Assembly: GCA_017625275.1 (NCBI GenBank)
Contig: JAGALI010000023.1
Coordinates: forward strand, 1-6,313
Source of the DNA: Clostridia bacterium
Lineage (GTDB): Bacteria > Bacillota > Clostridia > Oscillospirales > CAG-272
Length of the DNA stretch: 6,313 nt
Direction of reading: 5' to 3'
In this document: piece after piece, positions 1-5,871 of the stretch
Layout: the number at the start of each line of letters is the position of its first letter
How positions within the stretch are numbered: position 1 is the first letter of the stretch
The notes under the pieces: model-generated
Seen by the model: the letters and a program-made list of their open reading frames with translations, nothing else
Told to the model about the DNA's origin: nothing
The model's database searches: none
Program-made: the position numbers and the translations under genes

Positions 1-88
1 AACAGGCATTAAGTTTGAAAATCTAAAGGCGCTTTGCGATATTTTGGAATGTACGCCGAATGATTTGTTTGAGGAATATCATAAATAA
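1..88 (+). CDS. XRE-family helix-turn-helix regulator, C-terminal fragment
   Basis: This is the 3' end of a gene that begins before the window; the reading frame starts at base 2 and stops at TAA 86-88. The 28 visible residues read TGIKFENLKALCDILECTPN followed by DLFEEYHK. The pattern 'L..LCdiLeCtPnDLFe' is the typical last helix of short Cro/C1-type (XRE) DNA-binding proteins, which are often only 65-75 residues long and consist of little else than the helix-turn-helix. The protein probably ends shortly after its DNA-binding domain, and a terminator follows at once. The recognition helix and any partner domain lie outside the window, so the target cannot be judged. Family assignment is good from the motif; function beyond DNA binding is unknown. 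Confidence 0.75.
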   Translation, partial: TGIKFENLKALCDILECTPNDLFEEYHK

Positions 89-123
89 AGGACACAGCAT
101 CAGCCGTGTCCTTTGTTTATTTT
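87..123 (+). terminator. Intrinsic terminator of the XRE fragment
   Basis: A perfect 9-bp stem (87-95 AAAGGACAC with 106-114 GTGTCCTTT) around a 10-nt loop is followed by a T-rich tail (GTTTATTTT). It overlaps the stop codon of the upstream gene. The GGACAC/GTGTCC core recurs in two other hairpins of this window, near 3860 and 6124. Confidence 0.8.
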
Positions 124-186
124 AAAAAGCAATTATTTATTATATTGCATACAAAAAATCAACTTATAATGCATATAATATTCGCC

Positions 187-215
187 TTGACTTTTAACAT
201 AAATGGTTATATAAT
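187..215 (+). promoter_or_regulatory. Sigma-A promoter of the BIG2 lipoprotein gene
   Basis: TTGACT (187-192) and TATAAT (210-215) are separated by exactly 17 bp, close to the housekeeping consensus. Transcription would start near 222, leaving a leader of about 27 nt that contains the GTGAGGT ribosome binding site at 234-240. Upstream, at 140-178, an imperfect inverted repeat (TTATATTGCAT against ATGCATATAA) is AT-rich and of unclear meaning. Confidence 0.8.
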
Positions 216-248
216 ATAAGAAAACAAGTCCATGTGAGGTTTGATATA

Positions 249-668
249 ATGAAAAGATTTTTATCACTTATTTTAGTAGTGCTTATGCTTTTTAGCGCGT
301 GCTTCCTTTTCTCCTGTGACAAGGACGAGGAGGAGAGCGAAAGGGAAAGCTCGTCAAGCAAGAAGGAGCAGAGCGAAAAGGAAACTAGCTCTAGTAGCAA
401 AAAGGATGACGATGAGGTTGTTACGGCAAAGAGCATAAAGCTCGATACCGATAAGCTCACTCTAAAGGTTGGAGAGACATATGTGTTTACAGTTGGCTTT
501 ACTCCAGAAAACACAACGGATAAGAGCCTTACCTTTTCAAGCTCTAGTGAGCATGTTGCTAGAGTCACAAACAAGGGTGTAGTAATGGGCTATAATCCAG
601 GCGAGGCAACCATTATGGTTAGCTCAAATGGTAGAGTTGACTGGTGCACGGTTACGGTAGTAAAATAA
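249..668 (+). CDS. Small surface lipoprotein with one BIG2 (Ig-like) domain
   Basis: A 139-residue predicted lipoprotein. The ATG at 249 is preferred over the in-frame GTG at 234 because GTGAGGT at 234-240 is itself the ribosome binding site, 8 bases upstream of the ATG. Residues 1-23 form a signal peptide: KR at 2-3, a hydrophobic core at 4-17, then a lipobox-like LFSC ending at Cys23, with Cys18 (FSAC) as an alternative lipidation site. Residues 24-56 are a Ser/Glu/Lys/Asp spacer with two similar blocks rich in Ser and Lys. Residues 60-138 match the bacterial Ig-like group 2 pattern: 'SIkLdtdkLtLkVGEty.FTVgftPeNtTdks', 'vArVtnkGvV.gynpGeAtImV', 'CTVTVVK'. BIG2 domains usually act as spacer or adhesion modules outside the cell, often in much larger proteins; here a single copy is the whole folded part. 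The gene stands alone, and its ligand is unknown. Confidence 0.85.
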   Translation: MKRFLSLILVVLMLFSACFLFSCDKDEEESERESSSSKKEQSEKETSSSSKKDDDEVVTAKSIKLDTDKLTLKVGETYVFTVGFTPENTTDKSLTFSSSSEHVARVTNKGVVMGYNPGEATIMVSSNGRVDWCTVTVVK

Positions 669-671
669 AGC

Positions 672-705
672 AAGAGGTGTTGCAAATGCAACACCTCTTT
701 GTTGT
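672..705. terminator. Strong hairpin terminator after the lipoprotein gene
   Basis: A 12-bp perfect stem (672-683 with 688-699) carries a 4-nt loop and is followed by TTTGTTGT. It begins 4 bases after the lipoprotein stop. A-rich DNA on its left side (taaaataaag) gives a T-rich tail on the other strand, so it could also stop leftward transcripts from the kinase gene. Confidence 0.85.
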
Positions 706-734
706 AAAAAGCAAGCCCAAACGGACTTGCTTTT
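706..734 (-). terminator. Intrinsic terminator of the kinase gene
   Basis: On the minus strand, just past the kinase stop codon, AAAAGCAAG pairs with CTTGCTTTT (plus positions 726-734 and 707-715). Two further G-C pairs (717-718 with 723-724) lie inside, with one mismatch between. The minus-strand tail is TTTTT. Together with the preceding hairpin it insulates the two converging genes. Confidence 0.75.
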
Positions 735-738
735 ACTA

Positions 739-2271
739 TTAAAATGCTTCGGTTGCTGTCCTTTCAACCTTAAGTCCCTTTTTGTAGGTCTGCATAAAGG
801 CAGAGAACTTTGCCCTCTCAGCATCGCTTGCAACAACGGTTTCCTTTTCAGCGCTAGCAAAAAGACCATCGAGGAAGTCCTCAAGAGAGCCGTTTTTGGT
901 TGCACCATAGAGAGCAAGCACAGCAACGCCCCACGCGCCCCCCTCGCCAGCAGTTTTCATTGTTGTAATAGGAGCACCAAGCGCCGCGCTCATAGCATTA
1001 GCACCGATAAATGGTGTCTTAAAGAAGCCACCGTGACCACACATGTTGTCAATTTTCACATTTTCCTCTGCAAGAGTTTCCATGCCGATGCTCATAGCGC
1101 CAAGCGCAGAATATAACTGCATCTGCATAAAGTTAGCAAGGGTTAGCTTGCCACTTGGCATTCTTGCGATAAGAGGAATACCAGTCTCCATGCCAACAAT
1201 AGGCTCACCTGATAGGAAGTTGTAGCCAACAAGACCACCAACGCTCTCGTCGCTATCGGCAGAGCATTCGTAAAGCCTATCAAAAAGCTCGCCCTTTCTC
1301 ATAGATACGCCACCAAGGCTAAGAACCTCATCAAAGAGATTTGCCCAAGCGTTAATTTCAGAGGTAAAGTTGTTTGCGTGTACCATTGCAACAGGCGCGC
1401 CTGACGGAGTAGCTACAACATCAATAGAGGAATTTACCCTTGAAAGTGGCTTTTCAAGCACCACCATAGCAAAGGCAGAGGTTCCTGCTGAAACATTACC
1501 TGTACGCATCTTAACTGCATTCGTAGCCACCATACCTGTGCCAGCATCGCCCTCTGGCGGGCAAAGTGGAGCACCCGCCTTAAGTGTACCGCTTGGGTCA
1601 AGAAGCCTTGCGCCAGCCTCGGTAAGAGTGCCTGCGTCCTCGCCAGCAAGAAGTGCCTTTGGCAAAAGCGCCTCAAGAGATGCATCTACGCCATTTTTCT
1701 TAAGAAGCGCGTCGAATTTTGATAGCATATCCTTATCGTAATTATTGTCCTTTATTGGGAACATACCTGCAGCATCGCCGATTCCAAGCACCCTCTTGCC
1801 TGTAAGCATCCAGTGAACATAGCCAGCAAGAGTTGTGAGGAAGGAAACATTCTTTACATGCTCCTCACCATTTAAAACAGCCTGATAGTAGTGTGATGCG
1901 CTCCAGCGCTGAGGCATATTAAAGCCAAGCACGCCTGTAAGCTCATCAGCAGCCCTTGCGGTGTTAGTGTTTCTCCAGGTTCTAAATGGAACTAGCAATC
2001 TGTCGTTTTGGTCAAAAGCGAGATAGCCGTGCATCATGGCAGAAATTCCGATGCCGTCAAGTGCCTCGATAGGCTTACCAAAATTATCGCAAAGAGATTT
2101 ATATGATGATGCAAGTCCTGCCCAAACATCCTCAAGCGAGTATGTCCAAAGACCATTTTCAAGCTTGTTTTCCCAATCATGCGCGCCCTGTGCGATTACA
2201 TTTGCACCCTCGTCAATCAAAACGGACTTTATTCTTGTTGAGCCAAGCTCAATTCCTAAATATTTTTTCAT
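739..2271 (-). CDS. FGGY-family carbohydrate (pentulose) kinase
   Basis: A complete 510-residue sugar kinase, the usual length for this family, which transfers phosphate from ATP to a ketose sugar in the cytoplasm. The N-terminal ATPase loop is GIELGSTRIKSVLID (residues 6-20). Residues 74-104 hold the sugar-binding block (GISAMMHGYLAFD, then FRTWRNTNT). The catalytic-base region is CPPEGDAGTGM with Asp242 as the likely base, followed by the phosphate-2 motif RTGNVSAGTSAF (256-267). The C-terminal adenosine region contains CGHGGFFKTPFIGANAMSAA and later GEGGAWGVAVLALYG. The sequence style (ELGSTRIK, SHDWEN-like HDWENKLENG, TTLAGYVHWMLTGK) is that of a xylulokinase/ribulokinase-like branch I associate with L-arabinose or pentose use in Bacteroidota and Clostridia. 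The exact substrate cannot be read here, because no isomerase, epimerase or transporter adjoins it. The start codon has a G-run (GGGGG, 2279-2283) 7 bases upstream as a weak ribosome binding site. Confidence 0.9.
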   Translation of the reverse strand: MKKYLGIELGSTRIKSVLIDEGANVIAQGAHDWENKLENGLWTYSLEDVWAGLASSYKSLCDNFGKPIEALDGIGISAMMHGYLAFDQNDRLLVPFRTWRNTNTARAADELTGVLGFNMPQRWSASHYYQAVLNGEEHVKNVSFLTTLAGYVHWMLTGKRVLGIGDAAGMFPIKDNNYDKDMLSKFDALLKKNGVDASLEALLPKALLAGEDAGTLTEAGARLLDPSGTLKAGAPLCPPEGDAGTGMVATNAVKMRTGNVSAGTSAFAMVVLEKPLSRVNSSIDVVATPSGAPVAMVHANNFTSEINAWANLFDEVLSLGGVSMRKGELFDRLYECSADSDESVGGLVGYNFLSGEPIVGMETGIPLIARMPSGKLTLANFMQMQLYSALGAMSIGMETLAEENVKIDNMCGHGGFFKTPFIGANAMSAALGAPITTMKTAGEGGAWGVAVLALYGATKNGSLEDFLDGLFASAEKETVVASDAERAKFSAFMQTYKKGLKVERTATEAF

Positions 2272-2311
2272 TTTAATTCCCCCAAAAGCTAAAATAAATA
2301 TTTACAAGGTA

Positions 2312-2340
2312 ATTTTATCATATTTGTTAAAAAAATTCAA
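2312..2340 (-). promoter_or_regulatory. Sigma-A promoter of the kinase gene
   Basis: Read on the minus strand, TTGAAT (2340-2335) and TAAAAT (2317-2312) are 17 bp apart, with a TG one base before the -10 (extended -10). It lies about 40 bp upstream of the kinase start. No riboswitch-like structure or obvious catabolite-repression site was seen in the short leader. Confidence 0.7.
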
Positions 2341-2353
2341 GCATTTGTCGCGC

Positions 2354-2373
2354 AAGTATGCTACAATATACTT
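2354..2373 (+). promoter_or_regulatory. Extended -10 promoter within an inverted repeat, for the EEP gene
   Basis: TATG-C-TACAAT (2357-2367) is an extended -10 element about 35 bp upstream of the EEP start; a matching -35 box is weak (around 2338-2344). The whole element is framed by a perfect 6-bp inverted repeat, AAGTAT (2354-2359) and ATACTT (2368-2373), with an 8-base centre. A dimeric repressor bound there would block the promoter. A second TATAAT occurs at 2373-2378 but lacks a usable -35. The operator role is inference. Confidence 0.45.
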
Positions 2374-2401
2374 ATAATCTTGAATTGAGCGAGGTAATAC
2401 C

Positions 2402-3094
2402 ATGAAAATAATGTCCTTTAACACTCAGCATTGCTTAAATTATTTGGAAAAAAGGGTTGATTACGAGAAAATGGCAGAGGCAATAAAAGCCTGTGGGGCA
2501 GATATTGTCGGTCTTAACGAGATGTATGACGAGGGCTCGTCGTTTGGCAGGCAAACAGAGAGACTGGGCGCATGTGCAGAGCTTGAAAATCACTATTTTG
2601 CAGAGGCGTGTCGCTTTTCTGATGGCTCTTATGGAAACGGATTTTTATCAAGATATAAAATAGAGAGTGCTAAGACAATAACAATCCCAGACCCTGTGCC
2701 AAGAAGATATGATGGCTACTATGAAACAAGATGCGTGCTAAAGGCGCGCCTTGAAAACGGACTTGTCGTGCTTGTCGTTCATTTTGGGCTAAACCCTGAC
2801 GAGCACGAAAGCGCAGTTGCAACAATACTAGAAAATCTTGAAGACGAAAAATGCGTGCTTATGGGTGATTTCAATGTCACCCCAGATAACCCAGCCTTAA
2901 GACCAATAAGAGAAAGACTTGTCGACACGGCCGATTTTTTTGAGGGAGAGGGACTTAGCTGGCCGTCTGACGCACCAGAGGTAAAGATAGACTATATCTT
3001 TGTAACACCTGATATAGAGGTGGTATCAGCTGAGGTTCCTGCGATTATAGCCTCAGACCATCGCCCACACATAGCAGAGATAAAATTTAGATAG
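2402..3094 (+). CDS. Endonuclease/exonuclease/phosphatase (EEP) family metal-dependent hydrolase
   Basis: A 230-residue single-domain enzyme, short but complete for the family, whose members cleave phosphodiester or phosphoester bonds using Mg2+. All the usual catalytic motifs are visible in order: MSFNTQH with Asn7; GLNEMYDE with metal-binding Glu40; YGNGFLSRY (77-85) after the central strand; VVHFGL with His127 in the position of the family's 'THL' histidine; MGDFNVTPDN with Asp156 and Asn158; KIDYIF with Asp197; and SDHRPH with Asp219-His220 at the end. There is no signal peptide or membrane segment, so it should act in the cytoplasm. The compact size and GDFN/SDHRP motifs resemble the many clostridial EEP proteins annotated as hydrolases of unknown substrate; DNA repair (ExoIII-type), nucleotide or lipid-headgroup cleavage cannot be separated here. 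GAGGT (2391-2395) sits 6 bases before the ATG. It has its own promoter and terminator. Confidence 0.9.
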   Translation: MKIMSFNTQHCLNYLEKRVDYEKMAEAIKACGADIVGLNEMYDEGSSFGRQTERLGACAELENHYFAEACRFSDGSYGNGFLSRYKIESAKTITIPDPVPRRYDGYYETRCVLKARLENGLVVLVVHFGLNPDEHESAVATILENLEDEKCVLMGDFNVTPDNPALRPIRERLVDTADFFEGEGLSWPSDAPEVKIDYIFVTPDIEVVSAEVPAIIASDHRPHIAEIKFR

Positions 3095-3098
3095 AAAA

Positions 3099-3122
3099 GG
3101 CGACCACATGGTCGCCCTTTTT
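3099..3122 (+). terminator. Intrinsic terminator of the EEP gene
   Basis: A 7-bp GC-rich stem GGCGACC / GGTCGCC (3099-3105, 3110-3116) with loop ACAT is followed by CTTTTT. It starts 4 bases after the stop codon. The AAAA before the stem would also provide a short T run on the opposite strand. Confidence 0.85.
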
Positions 3123-3160
3123 ATATAAGACAATATTAAATACTAAAATGCAACTAAATA

Positions 3161-3189
3161 TTTACTTTCTCAATAATAAATGATATAAT
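3161..3189 (+). promoter_or_regulatory. Extended -10 promoter of the membrane-protein gene
   Basis: TTTACT (3161-3166) and a perfect TATAAT (3184-3189) are 17 bp apart, and TGA directly precedes the -10 (TGATATAAT, an extended -10). Transcription should start near 3196, about 38 nt before the ATG. Confidence 0.75.
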
Positions 3190-3233
3190 ATCTACAGATA
3201 AGACAATTTTTGACAAGAAAAAGAGGTTCAAAT

Positions 3234-3809
3234 ATGAAAAACAAAAGCAGAATAGTTGTAATAATAAGTGTGTTTTTAATTCTCATCTCTCTTGTGTGCA
3301 CCTTGTTTTTTGACGAAAATATAGGCTCAAGGGTGGCAACAGTTATTACTGTTAGCACGGCTATTGTTGGCGCAGGCGCACTATTTATACAGTTCAAAAG
3401 AGATAAGGATTTAAACGAGGCGAGCTTTCTTGTGGACTATAGCGTTCAATTCTATAATACATATAACTGTGGAGAGCTGATGAACGAGCTGGAGACCTGT
3501 AGAAAGGACCCCTCGTATGTAATAGATACAAAAGCGCGCTACAAGGAAATAGTTGGATATCTTGAGTGGCTTGAGTCCTTGGCATCGCTTATAAAATCGA
3601 AAACCATCTCTCTTGATAGAATAGACGATGTTTTGAGCTATAGATATTTTCTAATCGTAAATAACAAGCAAATCCAAGATTGCGAGCTTGTTCCATGTAA
3701 GGACTTTTACAGAGGAATTTATGATGTTTATGACAGCTGGGCTTCGTACAAAAAATCAAGGGGTCTGCCTATAATATTTGAGGAAAATGCCCTTAGCAAT
3801 ATAAAGTGA
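3234..3809 (+). CDS. Two-helix membrane protein with cytoplasmic domain, unknown function
   Basis: A 191-residue protein. The ATG at 3234 is chosen because AAGAGG (3221-3226) lies 7 bases before it; an in-frame TTG at 3210 would start upstream of that site. Residues 1-6 are basic, residues 7-26 are a first membrane helix, a short DENIGSR turn follows (27-33), and residues 34-54 form a second helix ending in QFKRDKD. The positive residues at both cytoplasmic edges put the N-terminus and the remaining 135 residues inside the cell. The soluble part is rich in aromatic and acidic residues, for example SVQFYNTYNCGELMNELE and YKEIVGYLEWLESLASLIKS, and looks all-helical; no catalytic motif is evident. 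The architecture recalls small membrane-anchored proteins of unknown function of the DUF4760 type, but that is impressionistic. It has its own promoter and converges on the large XRE gene, with which it shares a terminator. Confidence 0.75.
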   Translation: MKNKSRIVVIISVFLILISLVCTLFFDENIGSRVATVITVSTAIVGAGALFIQFKRDKDLNEASFLVDYSVQFYNTYNCGELMNELETCRKDPSYVIDTKARYKEIVGYLEWLESLASLIKSKTISLDRIDDVLSYRYFLIVNNKQIQDCELVPCKDFYRGIYDVYDSWASYKKSRGLPIIFEENALSNIK

Positions 3810-3856
3810 TTTAATTGTGCATATCGAAAAGACCGAATATTACCAAAAAAACAAGC

Positions 3857-3886
3857 AGGGACACAAAAATGTGTCCCTTTTTCTTT
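3857..3886. terminator. Bidirectional terminator between converging genes
   Basis: AGGGACACA pairs with TGTGTCCCT (3857-3865, 3870-3878; 9 bp, loop AAAA). The plus-strand tail is TTTTTCTTT. On the minus strand the hairpin is followed by GCTTGTTTTTTT, from the A-run upstream. It therefore serves both the membrane-protein gene and the XRE gene. Most of it is an exact copy of the repeat junction at 6124-6166. Confidence 0.8.
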
Positions 3887-3902
3887 GGCGGAGAAGGAGA
3901 GA
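3860..3902 (+). repeat. Dispersed copy of the repeat-junction sequence
   Basis: These 43 bases are identical to 6124-6166: hairpin half GACAC/GTGTC, the pyrimidine tail CTTTTTCTTT and the repeat's left end GGCGGAGAAGGAGAG. Identity stops abruptly at 3903. Either a decayed copy of the 160-bp repeat sits here, or its left part alone was copied as a terminator. The following bases to 3975 do not match the repeat except for GAACTGATT (3911-3919), which is also the complement of part of the repeat's right end. Confidence 0.8.
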
Positions 3903-3914
3903 TGAAAATCGAAC

Positions 3915-3978
3915 TGATTACAGTTGTATTGCAAACATATGGTTCGCAAAATCAATACTAAAATACGAAATGTAATCA
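3915..3978. repeat. Nested inverted repeat overlapping the XRE gene stop
   Basis: TGATTACA (3915-3922) pairs with TGTAATCA (3971-3978), and inside it GTATTG (3926-3931) pairs with CAATAC (3953-3958). The XRE gene's stop codon (3976-3978) falls in the right arm. It may be the inner structure of a degenerate repeat copy that begins at 3887, or simply an extra 3'-end stem on the XRE transcript. Confidence 0.45.
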
Positions 3979-5697
3979 ATATTCCCAATCATCATCGGGA
4001 CGGTCGATATATACGTGCTCGTTGAAAATTTTGCCTAAAAGGTTAAGGCAATCCTCGCTAAGCACCTTTGGGTTATATGAATCCACTTGTAGCATATTAT
4101 ATGCAGTTATAATTTCTTGCATTACATCCTTTATTAGTCTTTCACTTACAATATGAATGTCCTCGCCATCGTTGTATGTTTTATATATACAGCCTGGCTC
4201 AAAATCCATATAGTACTTGTCAAGCATTTCTTCCATTGAGCCTGTTAAATGGCAGGCAATTTCAAAGAATTCCTTTAGCTTATTGTAGGAGGCGTTAATA
4301 CATTCCTCGTATAGATGGCGATTATAGAAATCGCAAATGTATGACATTTTATAGTCCTTGCTGAATTCGTTGCGCTTTGTTCGTGCATATACAACAGCTA
4401 AAATGTTGTTTTTCAAGCATTTGTTTAGCGCCTCTAACGCCCTGTCGCTCTCGTTATATGTTGAGTGTATATAAAAACACGATGTATAAGTACCACGGTA
4501 TCCATTAAAGTGCATATAGTCTGATCTTGGCTCATAAAGCATAGCATTACTATAGGAAAAATACTGATTAGGATTTGGAAGATAAATAACCTTACACTCC
4601 TTGGCTTCTAAGGCATTTTCAAAACGGCAGGCCTTTCTATCTATTATATTTGGATGCTTTTTAAAAGCAAGCTTGGCAAGCTCATAATCGTTTGCTTCTA
4701 ATAGCTTTTTTCCATCTAAAACACCATCACGCTCGCATTTTAAAAGCTCTGCCTCCTTGGTGTTGTCCTTTCCTTGCTTTTTTAATTTTGCAAGCTCTAT
4801 CTTTGATGAGTCAAGGTTTTTGTCACAATTCTGCGCAAGCTCAATAAATCCTTTATCAAGCAAAGCTTCGGCAAAGCTTGAAAAACCGATTGAAAAATAC
4901 TCCGTTCTGTCATTCCACATTTCGTCGATTTTTATATAGTATTTCTTTGAATTATACTCATCTCTGAAGCTAAACAGATACTTAATTATATTTTCTCCCT
5001 TTTCGCTTGGTAGTAAATCTATCGCCTTTGCAAACAATTTTTCTGCAACAGAAGGGAATTGACATAGATAAAGATTCAGGGATTCTTTATTTACCTGTTC
5101 AAAGGCTGCAATTAGAAAATCAAACAGCTTTTCATTATAAACGCTTTCTGAAATCCTTGAGGATGATCTATAATCACCCCAAACATTCAATCCCTTATAA
5201 TTTGAAAGATTATCATAATTGCCTATTTTTCCTTTTTCAGATGGGTTCCAAGGTAAATCTACAGTGCCTAAAAGAAACTTTAGTCGCATATCGGTTGAGC
5301 CTGTCTTGTCGGCATAAGCCTTCATAACCTTTTTTGGGAAATATGTTAGAATGTAATCTAACATAGTTTTTCCGTTTTCATCCTTAGTGGTTAGCGAGTC
5401 CTTGTCGATAGATTCAAAAAGCTCTAAATCATCATTTTTTGCACAAGATTCTTTTTTAGAGATATAACTAACAAGTTGCTCAGGCTCGTTACCTGTCAAA
5501 AGATAATCAATAGAAACATTAAAAACCTTTGCAATTTGAGGCAATGAGCTTATGCTTGGATAGCCCTCCTCGCATTCCCATCTGCTTATAGTTTTATCTT
5601 CAACACATAGCTCTCTTGCGAGGCGAGCTTGCGTCCAGCCCTTTTCAGCTCTTAGCTTGGCTATGGCTTTGCCAATAGAATGTTCGTTTTTGTTCAT
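3976..5697 (-). CDS. XRE helix-turn-helix protein with large unknown C-terminal region
   Basis: A 573-residue protein. The ATG at 5697 is chosen: GGAGGTG (5709-5703) is 5 bases upstream, while the longer TTG start at 5754 lies inside the promoter's -35 box. Residues 7-67 are a clear Cro/C1-type DNA-binding domain: IGKAIAKLRAEKGWTQARLA, then the recognition region VEDKTISRWECEEGYPSISS, then IAKVFNVSIDYLLTG. The remaining 500 residues are not a domain I recognise. They look mainly helical and aromatic-rich: TKDENGKTMLDYILTYFP (104-121) resembles one ankyrin-type helix pair, a segment near 297-320 is a highly charged helix (KIELAKLKKQGKDNTKEAEL), the stretch near 400-435 ends in NILAVVYARTKR, and the tail is acidic (RPDDDWEY). 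There is no transmembrane helix, protease motif or nucleotide-binding loop. Such long XRE fusions are common in Clostridia as one-off regulators whose C-terminus probably senses a ligand or protein. The gene is monocistronic with its own strong promoter. Confidence 0.85.
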   Translation of the reverse strand: MNKNEHSIGKAIAKLRAEKGWTQARLARELCVEDKTISRWECEEGYPSISSLPQIAKVFNVSIDYLLTGNEPEQLVSYISKKESCAKNDDLELFESIDKDSLTTKDENGKTMLDYILTYFPKKVMKAYADKTGSTDMRLKFLLGTVDLPWNPSEKGKIGNYDNLSNYKGLNVWGDYRSSSRISESVYNEKLFDFLIAAFEQVNKESLNLYLCQFPSVAEKLFAKAIDLLPSEKGENIIKYLFSFRDEYNSKKYYIKIDEMWNDRTEYFSIGFSSFAEALLDKGFIELAQNCDKNLDSSKIELAKLKKQGKDNTKEAELLKCERDGVLDGKKLLEANDYELAKLAFKKHPNIIDRKACRFENALEAKECKVIYLPNPNQYFSYSNAMLYEPRSDYMHFNGYRGTYTSCFYIHSTYNESDRALEALNKCLKNNILAVVYARTKRNEFSKDYKMSYICDFYNRHLYEECINASYNKLKEFFEIACHLTGSMEEMLDKYYMDFEPGCIYKTYNDGEDIHIVSERLIKDVMQEIITAYNMLQVDSYNPKVLSEDCLNLLGKIFNEHVYIDRPDDDWEY

Positions 5698-5725
5698 TTC
5701 AGCACCTCCGATAGTGATTAATTTG

Positions 5726-5754
5726 ATTTTATCACAAGGGGCAAAAAAAGTCAA
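5726..5754 (-). promoter_or_regulatory. Sigma-A promoter of the XRE gene, with possible operator
   Basis: On the minus strand TTGACT (5754-5749) and TAAAAT (5731-5726) are 17 bp apart, with TG one base before the -10. It lies about 30 bp upstream of the start codon. GTGAT (5714-5718) and ATCAC (5731-5735) form a 5-12-5 inverted repeat that covers the -10 and probable start point, a plausible site for self-repression by the encoded helix-turn-helix protein; the operator role is inference. Confidence 0.75.
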
Positions 5755-5871
5755 CCTATGAATCCGAGATAAGAAAAAAGTCGTCGCTTTGCCTCAAAAA
5801 AAGCAACTCTATGATTCGTGGAGTCAAGCTCACTGACTATCAAGAAAAAGAGCTCAAATTGCAGGGAAATA
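5755..5871. other. Non-coding leader to the hairpin array
   Basis: No supported gene lies here. Two weak stems can be drawn: GCTTT / AAAGC around 5786-5804, and AGTCA (5822-5826) with TGACT (5834-5838). A short open frame starts at ATG 5811 and runs through the hairpin array to TAA 5958-5960 (49 codons), but no ribosome binding site precedes it. The stretch may be the start of the hairpin element itself. Confidence 0.4.

Noticed and set aside
194..574. 126-codon minus-strand frame opposite the lipoprotein gene
   Set aside because: It is the Ser/Leu-rich antisense shadow of the Ser/Glu-rich linker, and it runs into the lipoprotein promoter.
727..1741. Plus-strand open frames opposite the kinase (727-1116, 1043-1225, 1370-1741) and the minus-strand 624-926 frame
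   Set aside because: They overlap the kinase gene or its terminators in other frames, have no plausible starts, and encode no recognisable protein.
2281..2401. Riboswitch or sugar-responsive leader between kinase and EEP genes
   Set aside because: The leaders are short and AT-rich, with no stable stem except the 6-bp palindrome at the promoter.
5007..5327. 106-codon plus-strand frame inside the XRE gene
   Set aside because: It is antisense to a well-supported coding region, with no ribosome binding site and no family resemblance.
5698..5754. Longer N-terminus of the XRE protein from the TTG at 5754
   Set aside because: That TTG is part of the TTGACT -35 box, and the strong GGAGGTG site sits just before the ATG at 5697.
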